Assembly (NCBI GenBank): GCA_021234155.1
Contig: JAJEKV010000014.1
Location: forward strand, 9,379,563-9,443,562
DNA from: Isoetes taiwanensis
Lineage: Eukaryota; Streptophyta; Lycopodiopsida; Isoetales; Isoetaceae
Direction of reading: 5' to 3'
Length of the DNA: 64,000 bases
The notes under the pieces are model-generated. The model had not been told where the DNA came from, made no database searches, and saw only the letters and a list, made by a program, of their open reading frames with translations. The position numbers and the translations under genes were made by a program. Below, one piece after another: positions 30,796-42,827 of this stretch. Each line of letters starts with the position of its first letter. Within the stretch, counting starts at the first letter, position 1.

Positions 30796-31856
30796 GTCAA
30801 AGTCTCTCACCCTCCTTCCCTCCCTCCCTCTAAGAATGCTCTTTTTCTGTCTGATAAACTCATATAATTAACATTTTATTTTATTCATTTCTGGCTCTCT
30901 AGGTGGCCACTTCTCACCCTTTGCTTTTGACGATTTTTTCTACTTGGTGGCCTTGAATATAGTGGAGTAATTGTTGGTGTTTTTTTTTTTCCCCAATAGC
31001 CCGAATACTTTTGGGATATGATCATCGTTCATGGAAAAGCATGGCCATTCTTGAGAGTTTGACGTGGAAAATATAGAGTTCGACTACTCAATGGAAGCAA
31101 TGCAAGGTTCTATAAACTAGCCCTAAGCAATGAATTTGTTATGAGTCAAAAAGATAAGATGCCTACTATCTAGCTTGTGTCGTTTGTAAAAAACATATAT
31201 CCCCCTCGTGCCCTTTGACATCAGATTTCATAATCAATTTTGCAGACTTCATAGAACAAGAAGTCATGACTAATTTGCGTAATATCCTTATTCAAAAGGA
31301 GACCCAATGAGCAGCCATAATGATATTGTCGTGAAATTTATTCTACACTGAAATGCACTAAATGACCCTAGTCCCTAGTACACGACCTAGCGTATAACTC
31401 TCATTTCAGACCTAGACAGATTGCTACAGACCTAGTATAAAGAAAATGACACTCGCACAAAATGAAAAACATCTAGCACGAAATAGCAAAACAGAAACCA
31501 TGAAAATATAATTCTCTGGGCATCGAAGGGCAACCCCTCGTGCACAGCACCTTGTTTAAAAAAGGTGGCTCGGGTATAGAAGGCCCGATCTGACGTAGCT
31601 TATAACAATTGCGTGTTGTCTCCCCATGATGTCTGGCCTGTTGCCAACTCACATGCCCGGAGGCACCCCGTGGCAGGGGAAGACTGGATGGGATGAGTGA
31701 CTACGCCAAGGGCGGGTAGATGGGAAACATTTTTTTATTTTTTAAAACTTGGCGTGAATCCCAAGAGCTCAAAAATGAAGGCCAAATCAGATTTCCCCTT
31801 TTAAGGGGACTATCCGAACCCTTAGTTGTTGGGCTGTATGGAAGCATAGGAATGAT
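30796..31856. other. No gene seen
   Basis: AT-rich sequence without coding frames. A T-run lies near 30980. No repeat ends were identified. Confidence 0.5.
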
Positions 31857-32410
31857 GTGGCCATAACAGGGTCGGCCCCAAGTTTGAACATGCTCAAAGC
31901 TTCCTTTCTGTTTCTTTTAACAGAGGCTGCTATGGCTCATAAGGCGCAAAAGAGCCTGAACTATGATAGGCACTGGGACTCTTTGGGAACCTTCAATGGT
32001 TTCTTTCAGTTTTTCTCACTTCTTTTTAATGATGTGGACTCTCTGTTTGACAGAACTTTTGCTGAGGAGGCACCATGCGGGAGGACATGTTCGTGAGGTA
32101 GATCCTGCCAATGTCCGCTTATCAAATCTGGAGACCATAGATGCTCTTTTCTGGCTCAAGACAGAGGTCATTAGTTGTATCACCTTTACCCGACTGCTGG
32201 ATGATGAAGATATTTGGAGGTTCAACCAAAAGATAATACCTTATTTCCAAGCTAAGCTGAAGATCCATGAGGATGCCCGGGACTTTGGATTATGTATTTA
32301 TTGGACTCTACAGGTTATGGGCCTAATGAATTGGATGACATGATGTTCATCCACACAGAGGAGGCTTTGGCTATAATCACTCTTGATGGTGTGCCAGAAA
32401 TTTTATGAGA
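31857..32410 (+). other. Uncertain ORF region upstream of a LINE
   Basis: Two overlapping plus frames (31857-32096 and 31963-32343). The second encodes REVDPANVRLSNLETIDALF and RLLDDEDIWRFNQKIIPYFQ, which looks protein-like. No family is recognised. It could be a shifted single ORF or the 5' region of the following LINE. Confidence 0.3.
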
Positions 32411-32614
32411 AGATAGTATGCAGACCTGCCTATCAGACTAAGTGAACTCTGTTCTGAACTATATCTCTTTTTTTAAAGTGGTTTGTTTTCTGTCTGGGTA
32501 TCCTTCCCATAAAGGACTTTGATGGCCTAGTTTTGCCATCACTACTTTTCTCCATTATGGGCTATGGTTGTCTGTTTTGGTTTTTTGTATGTACGGCTAT
32601 GTAACCTTTTTCTC
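32411..32614. other. Short gap, no gene seen
   Basis: T-rich noncoding sequence before the LINE endonuclease. Confidence 0.4.
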
Positions 32615-32619
32615 ATATT

Positions 32620-33321
32620 GTGAAGGTATGCAAATTTAACCAATATATATGGCTGGAAATCAAAGGATGCCTCTCAATGTTCTTAGCTGTTGTTTATTTT
32701 GCGCCTTTGGATAGTCATATATACGTCCATGGAGGTCCATGTGCTGCTGATCCACTTTTGAATTTAGCTTTGGATGTTTCTGAATTTAAAAAGAAAGGGC
32801 AAGTGTTTATTGCAGGAGATTTTAATGGCCGCATTGGCCAGAAGCAAGCAAGTATTCAGGTAGAAGGCATACAAGACTTATGGCTGCCAGAGATGGCTGC
32901 AGAGGATCTTATGCAGGCAGGTTGGATTAGATGCTCTGAAGATAAAGAGGAGAATAATATGGGCCACCAGTTATTACAATTCTGTGAGTCATTGGATTTA
33001 GTCGTTTATAATGGTTTGCCTTGCTTTCCTGCTTCTGGGTCTTTTACATGCATACGTCCACAAGGTAGCAGTGTAGTGGACTATTTATTGGGAGAACCGC
33101 TAGCAAAGAAGGTAGTAGAAGACTTTCATATAGCTGTTGAAGCGGAATCAGACCATGCAGCTTTGAGATTTAAAATACATGTACAAATGCAAATTGAGTC
33201 ACAGCATCCTGTGCCAATTGGCCGCCTCAAACTTAATTGTGATAAAGCAAGAGATTTTGCAGATATGGTGGAGAAGGTCTTCCCAATGCTTCAGCGGCGG
33301 ATACTTTATCCGAAAAAATGA
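32620..33321 (+). pseudogene. LINE J1 APE-type endonuclease domain
   Basis: The 233-codon ORF contains the conserved GQVFIAGDFNGRIGQK (GDFN), SSVVDYLLGEPLAKKVV and ESDHAALRFK (SDH, catalytic His) in the right order for the C-terminal half of the nuclease. The N-terminal catalytic residues are missing. It nicks target DNA to start target-primed reverse transcription. Confidence 0.85.
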
Positions 33322-35100
33322 GCTTCTTATGAAAACTCTATTAGAAGTAGGCATGCGGTATTTGGACGGACTAATAAATCTAAACGAGAAAAAACGAAGT
33401 GGTGGGATGAGGAATGTCGTGGCGAATGATGTATACCGTCTTTGGATAAAACCCGAAGCAAAGCGGGTATTTAAGCGGTGACAAAGCAAAAAGCAACCTG
33501 AGTGGGGAAATCGTTGGCGGGAGAAATTGTTTATTGAAATAAATAATTGCCCTAGTACATTTTGGAGAAGAATGAAACACCCCTATTGCACGGGGCTTTT
33601 TAGTAGGGATGAACTTTTGGATTTTGTTAGAGAGTTGTACCTACTTGTTTAAAGGAGCGAGCCCATGGAAATAATAGCGGAAAGATGTTGCTGATATATT
33701 CAATGCCGTAGATGTACAACATGCTCTCTGAAAGCTTGCTAATGGGAAGGCAAGAGATGGCGAAGGCTTTGCGATAGAATTGCTAAAGTGGGGAGGAGAA
33801 CAAGTGCATGCAAAAATTGCTGAGCTTTTAATGAAGCTTTAAGGTATGGCTTTCCTAAAAAATGGTGTTTCAATCGGGTTATACCCATCTTGAAAGCGGG
33901 GATCAGTTTGTATGCGTAATTATCGTACAATTTTAGTAAGCAATGTCATGGCTAAATTGTTGATTGCTATTTTGGAGAACTATATAAAGCGATTGGGCTG
34001 ATGACAAAAATTTTAGAGCATTGGGTCGAGGCAGATTTTGAAAAAATCACTCTACTATAGATCATTTGTTTACTTTGAGAGTGATGGCGGAAGGGGCAAA
34101 GGGCATCGGAAGAGCTCTCTTTTGTTGTTTAAATAGACTTTGCCAAAGCATTGACGACACGAAAAAATGGGACGTAAAAAAACTAGATTGGAAATTCCAA
34201 AGGAGTTGCATAAGGGGGTTGCTGCGACTCTATGAGAAGGTGTTGGTACAATTGTCATTTCAATGGAAGGCCGAAAAAAAGTCATAAAGCAATGTGGGTG
34301 TAAAACAAGGGTGTCCATTATCACCTACTGTTTGGTCTTTTTATTGAGAGCTTGAAGCATGGCTCATAAAGGAAGATCTTTGGTGTTCAGCTAGGTAGAT
34401 ATGTTTTAAAAGCTTTTGCTTTATCTCGATGATGTGGTACTTGTTTCTCAAACACCACGGGGTTTGCAAAAACTTCTTCAAGGACTTGAGAAATTTTGTG
34501 TCTATCTTGGTATGAATGTGAATAAAGGGAAAAAACGAAGGTGATGGTGATGGGTTCTCCAAAAGCGGATATGGAATTTGATGGAGAGATTTTGGAACAG
34601 GTCAAATCATACAAGTATTTGGGCATAGAGTTGACAAATAACTATAAATGGAATAGCCGAAGGAAGAGAATATCGGGGGGCTAAGGGCACTATATCATAT
34701 GCTTTTCGACTATTGCGGACATAACCATATCTGGAGTTGGCATCTCCGTAAATTAATGTTTGGGACATTGGTTCAAAGCAGTGAGTACTTGTATGGAGTG
34801 CGATCACGGGGTCTGGTCTTGCGATCAAAGTGGAAGGAAGTAGAAAATGTTCAAAAAGCGTTTCTTGCTTGAAGAATTGGGAGTTAAAACTTCACCCCAT
34901 ATGAGATGCTGCTTGCGAAAAGCGGTATGTATCCACTTGAAGTGGAAGCCCTTTGTCAAACACTAGAGTATTTTGGTAGAATACAAAAATTAGAAGACCC
35001 GCAGTTGCCGAGACAAGCCTTGCAAGAATCTATGATCAATCCCATGTGGGATGGTATAAGTATTTAGAAGAGTGGGCTGCTATTGGGGCATTGGTGGATG
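33322..35100 (+). pseudogene. LINE J1 reverse transcriptase, heavily frameshifted
   Basis: Pieces in all three frames: GEGFAIELLKWGGEQVHAKI (33760), a G-V-K-Q-G-C-P-L-S-P motif at 34288-34325, LDDVVLVSQTPRGLQKLL at 34422 (catalytic DD), SYKYLGIELTNNYKWN at 34608, and a C-terminal tail ending in MYPLEVEALCQTLEYFGRIQ at 34928. The order matches non-LTR RTs. Many single-base losses are present, some in runs of A or G. Confidence 0.75.
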
Positions 35101-35682
35101 ATCTACCTTCATCTAGTATAGGGATTGAGACTTAGTGGCCTGAGTAAATCTGTTGAAATTGTAGCCATTTGGAGATCTTGGGACAAAAAGAAACTTTACG
35201 AGGGAAGAAGTAAATGCAATGATAGTCTATGGCGGCGGGGATTATTTAAATGGTAAGCTTAGTAGAGGAAAGCGGAAGCTTCTCTCTTGCATCGCCCTAA
35301 GTTCACATAGTCCGGCAATTGAGGTGGGGCGAGGCGGGATATGCCACGTGAATTAGCGTTTTTGTCCTTCTTTGCCTAGGCGCTCAAGTAGAAGATGAAC
35401 GACATGCTCTTCTCCATTGCTTTCGACTTTTGACTACCTAAGGGCCTGACATGATATCATTTGCAATTCTTTTCACGAGCTTTTGAATTTACGGTTATAA
35501 AACTTGGTATGTATCTTCAAGATTATGACAGGTCAAGGAAAGAGCTATTGGACCTTTACGACATGGCAAAAGACCTTGATGTGTAAGGTCTAGTTTTGTT
35601 AGTTTTTCCCTTTTTTTCAGTTGACCAAAAAACATGCATGTAACTTTTTCTCGTCCATGGACCTGATGGTCTAACAGGCGTG

Positions 35683-35747
35683 ATTCAATACAATACAATA
35701 CAATACAATAATCTCTGTCGTTTCTTCAAAAAAAAAAAAAAAAAAAA
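35683..35747. repeat. LINE J1 3' tail: (ACAAT)n and poly-A
   Basis: CAATA repeats five times (35683-35711). A short spacer and 20 A residues (35728-35747) follow. Confidence 0.8.
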
Positions 35748-35772
35748 CTTTTTTTACAAGGAATCTTTTTTG

Positions 35773-35813
<41 letters not shown>
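35773..35813. repeat. (TAA)n microsatellite, tail of LINE J2
   Basis: Thirteen or so ATA/TAA units. On the minus strand this is an (ATT)n tail directly after the 3' end of LINE J2. Confidence 0.8.
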
Positions 35814-35814
<1 letters not shown>

Positions 35815-36212
35815 TATTAACGTCCTCTGAAGCCCGAGGGCTATGGGACAAGGAAAATACATATCTAGTACACTCAATGAAGTAGTGGAGTCTCTAATCA
35901 TGTAGAGATATATCTCTAGCCATGTTCAACATTATTCAAAAGCTCTCTAAGAAAGTTTCCCAAGTGAGGGAGTGAGGGAGTGTGTTGAAACAACTCATTC
36001 ATGGGTAGCTTCCAGTCAATCATAGAATATTTGGCGCGAAGTGTGTCATGTCTATGACAGTAATATATAGCATGTTTCTCCGTTTCTATGTCCTCCTGAC
36101 AAGCACAAATCCTCTGACTCTCCTCAAGTTTCAACCATCTCCCTTTTTCAATCATTAAGCAATGAGAACCCATGCGAGTGTGTGCAATCGCTCTGATTTG
36201 CCCTGGAAACAT
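35814..36212 (-). pseudogene. LINE J2, C-terminal end of ORF2
   Basis: The minus-strand ORF 36212-35916 reads RMGSHCLMIEKGRWLKLEES, RICACQEDIETEKHAIYYC (Cys-Cys-His-Cys cluster) and RHDTLRAKY. This is the zinc-binding tail of many LINE ORF2 proteins (pattern RxCxxCxxxxIEDExHxxxxC). It ends close to the (ATT)n tail. Only the last 100 residues are present, typical of 5' truncation. Confidence 0.7.
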
Positions 36213-37289
36213 GATCTATAAGATGGGAGAATCTTTTTTGCAAAAAAGACCATTTGATTTTTCAGCTCAAAATGGAGGTCGTTCGATGATGTGGCAAGTT
36301 GGTGGGGTGATTTGGCAAATGAGTGATGACATGGCATTAAGAGGTGATGATGTGTCAAGCAAGGTGGCAAAATGACTTTTTTCTAGTCAAAACTTTTTTA
36401 TGAAGTGGAGATGATGTGGATGACATCTGTGTGATGATGTGGAAATACTTACGAATGATGTGGCACCATGGAGTGATGACATGTCCCCTAGGGTATCAAA
36501 ATGACTTTACATAGGTAAAAAAAATTGAAAGAAAGAATTTTGTGATAGGTGACATGTGTATGATGACATGGAGATGCTTGAGTGATGATGTGGATGCTAC
36601 TTGGCATTTTTTATGACGATGTGGAAAATTTGGCACTAGTGCACATGACCTTGGATCCCTTATGCAATATCTTGGACATTTTACTTCTCCATGCTTGTTT
36701 GGGGAAATTGTGCACTTTCTCTCTCTATTTTAACTTCTAGAGAGAGAAGATGATCTTAGATCATAGAAAAGGCCAAATTGGGTGGAATGTTTTGCTTCTT
36801 TAAAGACGGTGGATGTGTGATGGGTGTGTAGTGTATGAATGGTGTCTTTTGACTATAAAAAAAAAAAAGACTATTTGCCAACTTTGGCTAGGGGAAATGA
36901 TGGTAAGGCAAGAGAATATGGATTATGAGGCAAGTATGATGTTCATGGATGGAATTGAGGTGGTAACCTCATGTAAGAAGCCTTGTGAAATAGAACTAAT
37001 GCCAAAATGATTTGAAACTAGCCACATACCAAGGAATCTTTGAGGGGTCTTCCAAACATTATTCTTGAGGGATCTTCCAATCTTCAAACTCAACTATGCT
37101 TGCTTGAATCTCCTCATCCTTGCCATGCTTGCATGATATCCAATGAATGTCATTCCCTTGGTTCTTCAACAAAGGTGTCGATTTTGTGATCTTCAAGGAT
37201 GAGAATCTTCATATTCTAGCACTTGCGCACATGTTTTAGAAAATAGTTAGACAAAGATGTATAGATTGTGTGCATAGCTCTTCTATATT
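36213..37289. repeat. Probable LTR debris of the B/F family
   Basis: Dense variants of GATGAYGTGG (about ten between 36275 and 36620) and phrases such as ACTTTGGCTAGGGGAAAT near 36880 resemble the element B LTR (5060-5560). No TG...CA ends could be fixed and no coding sequence is present. Confidence 0.45.
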
Positions 37290-37753
37290 GCGAAAATGTG
37301 GCAACACTCCCTTCCACCCTCTACGGAATACAAGGCTACTAAGGTAGGCTTGTATGGTGACGAGGCCTAGAAATATACGTATTTATACTATATATTTTAG
37401 AGGAACATCACATTCTCCTCCGTTTAGCATAATGTTGTCCTCAACATTAAGGTAAGGTGACGAACCTGCATCAAACTTGCAAAATAACATAACAAGAATA
37501 TAACAAATTGCTTAGAGTTTGGTTGCCATGTCGTGCCATGTAGCTCCAATTGGGTACGTCCGTGTGGCGGGTGCCCAATAGGATGTGGCCATGTGGAAAT
37601 GGTCCCATCCTTAAGGTTGGCTAAGTTATCTAATTAACTTAGCCATGCTCCCTTACACCCTCTACGGAATATAAGGCTACTAAGGTAGGCTTATACGGTG
37701 ACGTGGCCTAGAAATATACGTATTTATACCATATATTTTTGGGGAACGTCACA
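37290..37753 (-). mobile_element. D-type LTR pair with almost no interior
   Basis: On the minus strand, TGTGACGTTCCCC starts at 37753 and TGTGATGTTCCTC at 37412. Both are followed by the same TATACGTATATTTC... region and CCTACCTTAGTAGCC. Before the second copy is the polypurine tract AAACGGAGGAGAA (37425-37413). This is an LTR, a short leftover and a PPT plus a second LTR start, both LTRs truncated. Confidence 0.65.
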
Positions 37754-37950
37754 AGATTATATTTTGTGGTTGTATGTATTGTGATTGTATATTTTTGTTC
37801 TTGTATTGTTGTATGTACAAAGTGGTGACAAGAGATTATGGTTTGTGGTTGTGTGTATTGTGGTTGTACATGTGTTCGTGTGTTTCATGTAGAATGATTT
37901 GTGTTGTAGTTCCATGACAGTTGTGTATTGTGGTTTGTATAATGTGTTGT
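37754..37950. other. GT-rich sequence before element G
   Basis: Repeated TTGTGGTTGTRTGTATTGTG phrases; noncoding. Together with 44205-44828 it is the sequence into which G inserted and may be part of the 5' LTR of H. Confidence 0.4.
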
Positions 37951-38598
37951 TGTTACGGCTCAATGCCGGCTTGGGGGAGTGGCTCAGGCAAAAACGCAGC
38001 TGGAGTTAGAGTCTCACGGGCTAGTAAATAATTCATAAAGGGTAGTTTATTTATTTTGTATCACATTAGATATTAGACATTAGATGGGTAGTTTAAAAAC
38101 TATAAAACCAATGGATCAAATAAAAGTTAAATGTTGGGCGGCTGATATCGGGTCACGGACCCAACAGCCGAAAATAGCCCGCTCATATTTGAGCTTCCGG
38201 GAACTGAAAGAAAAAGGTCGATTAGGTCCAGCCAAAGATTGAAATCTGGATATTTCTGGCCGGATCATAGCTAATTCGGATCTCTGACCTTTTAGATAGA
38301 TATTTAGGGCCGAAAAAGGTGAATTCAGAAATAGGATCTTTCTGCCTATAAATGCAACTGCTATCTTCTGTTCTAAGCACGGTTGAGCGCTCTAAGAACC
38401 CTTCCGCCTTGTTATGATCTGTGTTGGATGATCTTGACTTTAGTGCTTAGAGTTCTGGTTGCGTTCTAAGAAGCAGGATAATGATTTCTTGCTATCAAGC
38501 TTGAACCCGATTGGGCGGTTAATTTCTTTTAAAGATTGAAGTGAAGCTTTTCTTTTGACTTTAGTTGTTGAATTTGTTAAGATTACTTCGTTGTTTCA
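37951..38598 (+). repeat. Element G, 5' LTR
   Basis: Starts TGTTACGGCTCAATGCC and ends TTCGTTGTTTCA. A TATA-like CCTATAAATGC lies near 38344. It is 28 bp longer than the 3' LTR because of a stretch near 38430-38465 absent from the other copy. Confidence 0.92.
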
Positions 38599-38601
38599 AG
38601 C

Positions 38602-38613
38602 TGGTATCAGAGC
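38602..38613 (+). other. Primer-binding site of element G
   Basis: TGGTATCAGAGC, perfect for initiator tRNA-Met, three bases after the LTR. Confidence 0.9.
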
Positions 38614-38637
38614 CAGTCCGCTCTTGAACCTGTGACG

Positions 38638-39724
38638 ATGGCACATCGTTATGGCATCCCTGAAGAACAATACCAGCAGGCGTTAAGAACTGCTGACTTT
38701 ATTGCTACCCAGATAACATTGCCACAACCCACATCCCCAGAGGATTACAAGTACAAACTAGAGCAGATTGCTCTACTTTATGGTTTCCTCCCCAGTAATG
38801 CCCAGCCACCTCCATTACCCAGAGACCCTCCACCTGCTCATCCACCACCACCTGAAAATCCACTGCCAGTGTCTGATAACCCAGAGCCTTTGATGACTAC
38901 TGTAACTGATACTCCAACTAAAAGGGATAAGGCTCCTAAATGGTTGGAAAAAGTCGATCTGCCATACTTTACTGGCAGAGTGTCTGTTAAGCCAATGCAA
39001 GTAATAAGTTTCCTGGGGATATGGGAAAAGTTCTTTGAGAGAGTTAACGCGACCGAACAAGAGAAACTGCAAGCCATGGACACCTATTTAGATGAACAAG
39101 CTCAAGTTTGGTGGCAAGGTCGCAGATTGATGCAGCCTGAAGTTAACTCATGGGCAGTTTTTCGTAGTGCATTTGAAGCCCATTACCTGCCTGCAAACTA
39201 TATTGCAAAAAGAATGGGACCTTGTTAAACAGGATGATGGTGAAATAGTGTCCGAATATTACATGAAATTTAGTCATCTAGGTTCACAAGTTAGAAACTT
39301 GGGTGAACACAAACTTTTAAGGAAGTTTGTGAATGGGTTCAGAGAGGAAATATTTGCAGAGTTAGATCTTATTGAACCAGTCAACATGGAAGATGCAATT
39401 AAGAAAGCAGGAGCTGTAGAGCGAAAGTTGAACCCCAAGGCTCGTAAGTTAGTTATATGGGAAGGAGCGCCTTCTCGTGAACAAAAAAGACCAAAGCGTG
39501 AAAAATTTGAAAATAGAAGAGATAAAAAAAATAAAAGGGGCCGTGAAGAGCGTAAGACCAGGTTCAATGGGAGGAATGGAAAACGCTCTAATAATGGACA
39601 GAAGGCCAAACACGAACAAAGTAAAGGGCAAAAGACTGGGTGTTATAATTGTGGAGGTCCGCATTATCAATCCAACTGCCCAAAGAATACAGCTCCGGCA
39701 GATAAAAATACAAAGAAAGTATAG
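38638..39724 (+). pseudogene. gag: Element G gag
   Basis: ATG at 38638 (MAHRYGIPEEQYQQALRTAD). A Pro-rich linker spans about residues 60-85. The gag core has DLPYFTGRVSVKPMQVISFL and YLDEQAQVWWQGRRLMQPEV. A frameshift near 39215 moves it to the next frame (VKQDDGEIVSEYYMKFSHLG). A basic tract and the knuckle CYNCGGPHYQSNC follow. This is CX2CX3HX4C, one residue shorter than usual, as in several chromovirus clades. It ends at a TAG (39722-39724). Confidence 0.88.
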
Positions 39725-39909
39725 TTTAAAGAGCCGCCACCTAAGGAAAGGCAAGTTGCTCAATCGCATCATGTGGAAGACAGACCAGAAACTTCCAGGG
39801 AAGGAGAAGAAAGGAATAAAGGAAAGCTTGCAGCTATTGAACAGGAAAAGGGGAGACTGCAAATTGCATACCTAAAGAATATGTCAGAAGACGATACAGG
39901 GCCTCATGG

Positions 39910-41286
39910 TTGTTTAAGATGAAAGGTTCAGTAAAAGGTCAAGATGTAACCGTTTTACTTGATGATGGTTCAACACATGACTTTATCTCACAGGACTTGG
40001 TGTATAAATTAGGATTACCTATTTGTGATTTGCAAACTAAAATCACAATTGTGCAGGGTTTGAAAGGTCCTAGGAACCAGTGTGATAAATATGTGGTAGC
40101 TCCTATCCAAATAGGGCAGTATTCAGAAGAAAGAGTTTTGATTATGGCTCCCCTAGGAACTATGGATGTGATACTAGGAATTGGATGGCGAGAACAGTTT
40201 GATGCCCGACCTAATTACAGGGAAAAGACAGTAACTATAATGGTTGAAGGGCAACCTTTGAAGCTGTGTACAGATTCCATATCTCAAGCTGAAACCCTAT
40301 TGACATACTCTGAAGCTAAGAAGTTAATACAGGGTGAAGCTGAATCATACTTTATTTACTTGAGAAACTCTGACCCACCATCACAAGTGCCTCTCGAGTT
40401 GTACAGTTTTCTGAGACAATTTGACGATCTCTTTAAAGACGAGGAAACTTTAGATCTACCTCCTCATCGTCCTGAGGATCATGCAATACAGTTGCAAGAA
40501 AACGCCCAACCTCCAAATAGGGCACCTTATAAAGTCAGTCATTTCGAAAAATTAGAGCTTGAGAAACAGATAGCAGAGATGTTAGAACGACAGCTAATAC
40601 GACCAAGCTGTTCACCTTTTGGCGCACCCGTTATCCTAATCAAAAAGAAAGATAAGGGATATAGGATGTGCGTGGATTATAGAGCTCTCAATAAGTTGAT
40701 TGTCAAAGATAAATTTCCAGTACCTAGAGCTGATGATTTATTTGATGAATTACGAGGTGCCAGCATATTTAGCAAAATTGATTTGAAATCAGGATATCAC
40801 CAAATCCGAATAAAGGAAGAAGACATTGGTAAGACAGCGTTCAGAACAACTTTTGGTCATTACGAGTTTCGCGTAATGCCTTTTGGTCTGACCAACGCCC
40901 CGGCAACTTTCTGTCGTCTCATGGGGAGAGTTATAGCACCCGTACTAGGAAAAAGTGTTGTAGTCTTCTTTGACGATATACTTATATATAGTAGAACTAT
41001 TGAGGAGCACAAGCAACACCTTCAACAGGTTTTTGACCTTTTGAGGCAAAATAAGATGTTTGTTAATGAGTCCAAAAGTAGGTTCTTTATGCAAGAAGTT
41101 GGATATTTAGGTCATATTATATCCAAAGAAGGCATATGGATGGATCCCGAAAAGATTAGGGTTATCATTGATTGGCCTCGGCCTGAAAACCTCAAGGACT
41201 TACGATCTTTTGTACAGTTATGCAGTTACTATCGAAGATTTGTGAAGGATTTTGCAAAAGTAACCCTTCCTCTTAGCAGGTTTTAA
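39910..41286 (+). pseudogene. pol: Element G protease and reverse transcriptase
   Basis: The protease site reads TVLLDDGSTHDFISQDL: the catalytic triad is DDG where DSG/DTG is usual. The second half is MDVILGIGWREQFDARPNY. RT follows with [54 protein letters not shown] and VVFFDDILIYS (catalytic DD). The thumb ends SYYRRFVKDFAKVTLPLSRF, where a frameshift at about 41283 breaks the ORF. The region 39725-39909 stays open in the gag frame except for its stop. Confidence 0.92.
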
Positions 41287-42827
41287 AGAAAGATACCCCC
41301 TTTGTTTGGAATTCGGAAGCCGAGGAAGCTTTCCGAATTCTGAAAGAGAACATGGCAACTGAACCGATGTTAGTGCTACCTGACTCGAATAAGCCTTTTA
41401 CAGTTTGTTCGGATGCAAGTGGAAATGCTATTGGTGCAGTACTGATGCAAGATGGACATCCATTAGCTTATGTCAGCCGAATGCTCAAACCCTTAGAGCA
41501 AAAGTATAGCACTTATGAAAAGGAATTGATTGCCTTAGTTCATGCACTTAAGAAGTGGAGGCATTATCTTATGGGATCCAAGTTTGTGGCTCGTTTTGAT
41601 CAGCAAAGTTTAAAACATATACAAATGCAGGATATTATCAATGCACGACAATTAAAGCTCATTGACACTATAAAGGATTTTGAAGGGATGCAGCTTGAAT
41701 ATAAGCCTGGGAAGGAGAACCAGGTTGCAGATGCATTAAGCCAAATAAATATTCAAGCTATATCTGTAGCAGGATTTATTGATTTGGAACCTATGAAAGA
41801 AGAATATGTGAACGGCCCCTCCTTTGCTACCCCGTATGCACAAGTACAAAAGGATGGAAGAGATCCTTTGGCAGAGTATAGAATCCATAATGGATTATTA
41901 TTCTATCGAAATCGTACTTGTATTACACAAGGATACAGGTTGAAGGTTATACAGGAATGTCATGAACCTCCATACTCCGGTCATAGAGGAATTCAAGCTA
42001 CTTTAGCAACTGTTAAACGGCGTTTCTTTTGGCCAAAGCTTGAAAGAGATGTAAGAAAGAATGTCGAAGCATGTCTTATTTGTCAACAAATAAAAGCTTC
42101 TACTGGTAAGCCTGCTGGATTAGTACAGCCTTTGCCTATCCCAGAAAAACCATGGAAGCATATTACTATGGATTTTATTCAAGGGTTATCAAAGACTATC
42201 CACAAGAATGATCAAATTTGGACAGTAGTAGACAGGTTGTCTAAACAGGCTCATTTTATTCCCTGTAAATCTAGCATGACTGCTCCGCAAGCAAGCAAAA
42301 TATTCTTAAAGGAAATATTTAAGATCCATGGAATACCAGATGCAATCATAACAGATAGGGATCCTCTATTCTGTAACAAATTTTGGGGTGGACTTATAAA
42401 AAACTTAGGCACAACTTTAAAGTTTTCCACCGCATATCATCCCCAAACGGATGGCCAGTCTGAGGTTATAAATCGAGTTATTGAAGATATGCTGAGATCT
42501 TATGTTGCTGAAAGGAAAAACCAGTGGGAAGAATATCTTTATCTCTTAGAGTTTGCTTATAATAACACGGTGCACTCAGTTACCCAAAGAACTCCTTTTG
42601 AAGTAGTGTATAGATATTCTTTGGAATCCCCAATTGCGAAGCTTGGTGGGGAAGTACCTGCTTCCGATGAAGCCACTACAGACTTTGCAGATATCTTGCG
42701 AGAGGTAAAGGCGCGAATCCAGAAAAACCAGGAATTGATGGCCTCCAAGCTTGCAAAGAAACGAAAAAGGGTTGTTTACAAAAAAGATCAATGGGTTTGG
42801 ATTCATCTTCCCAAAAAGCGTCTATGA
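41287..42827 (+). pseudogene. pol: Element G RNase H and integrase
   Basis: RNase H: FTVCSDASGNAIGAVLMQDG (Asp), YEKELIALVHALKKWRHYL (Glu), ENQVADALSQIN (last Asp). One central strand reads VARFDQQSLKHI where VxTDHxSL is usual. Integrase zinc finger: HEPPYSGHRG, then CLICQQIKAS. Core: MDFIQGLSK, IITDRDPLFCNKFW and GQSEVINRVIEDML (DDE). It ends at a TGA (42825-42827) that is in frame with the following segment. Confidence 0.92.

Larger units (their letters stand above)
32615..35747 (+). mobile_element. LINE J1 (non-LTR retrotransposon), 5'-truncated and decayed
   Basis: Endonuclease, then a damaged RT, then a 3' tail with (ACAAT)n and poly-A. There is no LTR. The 5' end begins inside the endonuclease domain. 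Confidence 0.8.

Noticed and set aside
35773-35813. CRISPR-like or structured repeat array
   Set aside because: It is a plain trinucleotide tail of a LINE, and this is a eukaryotic genome.
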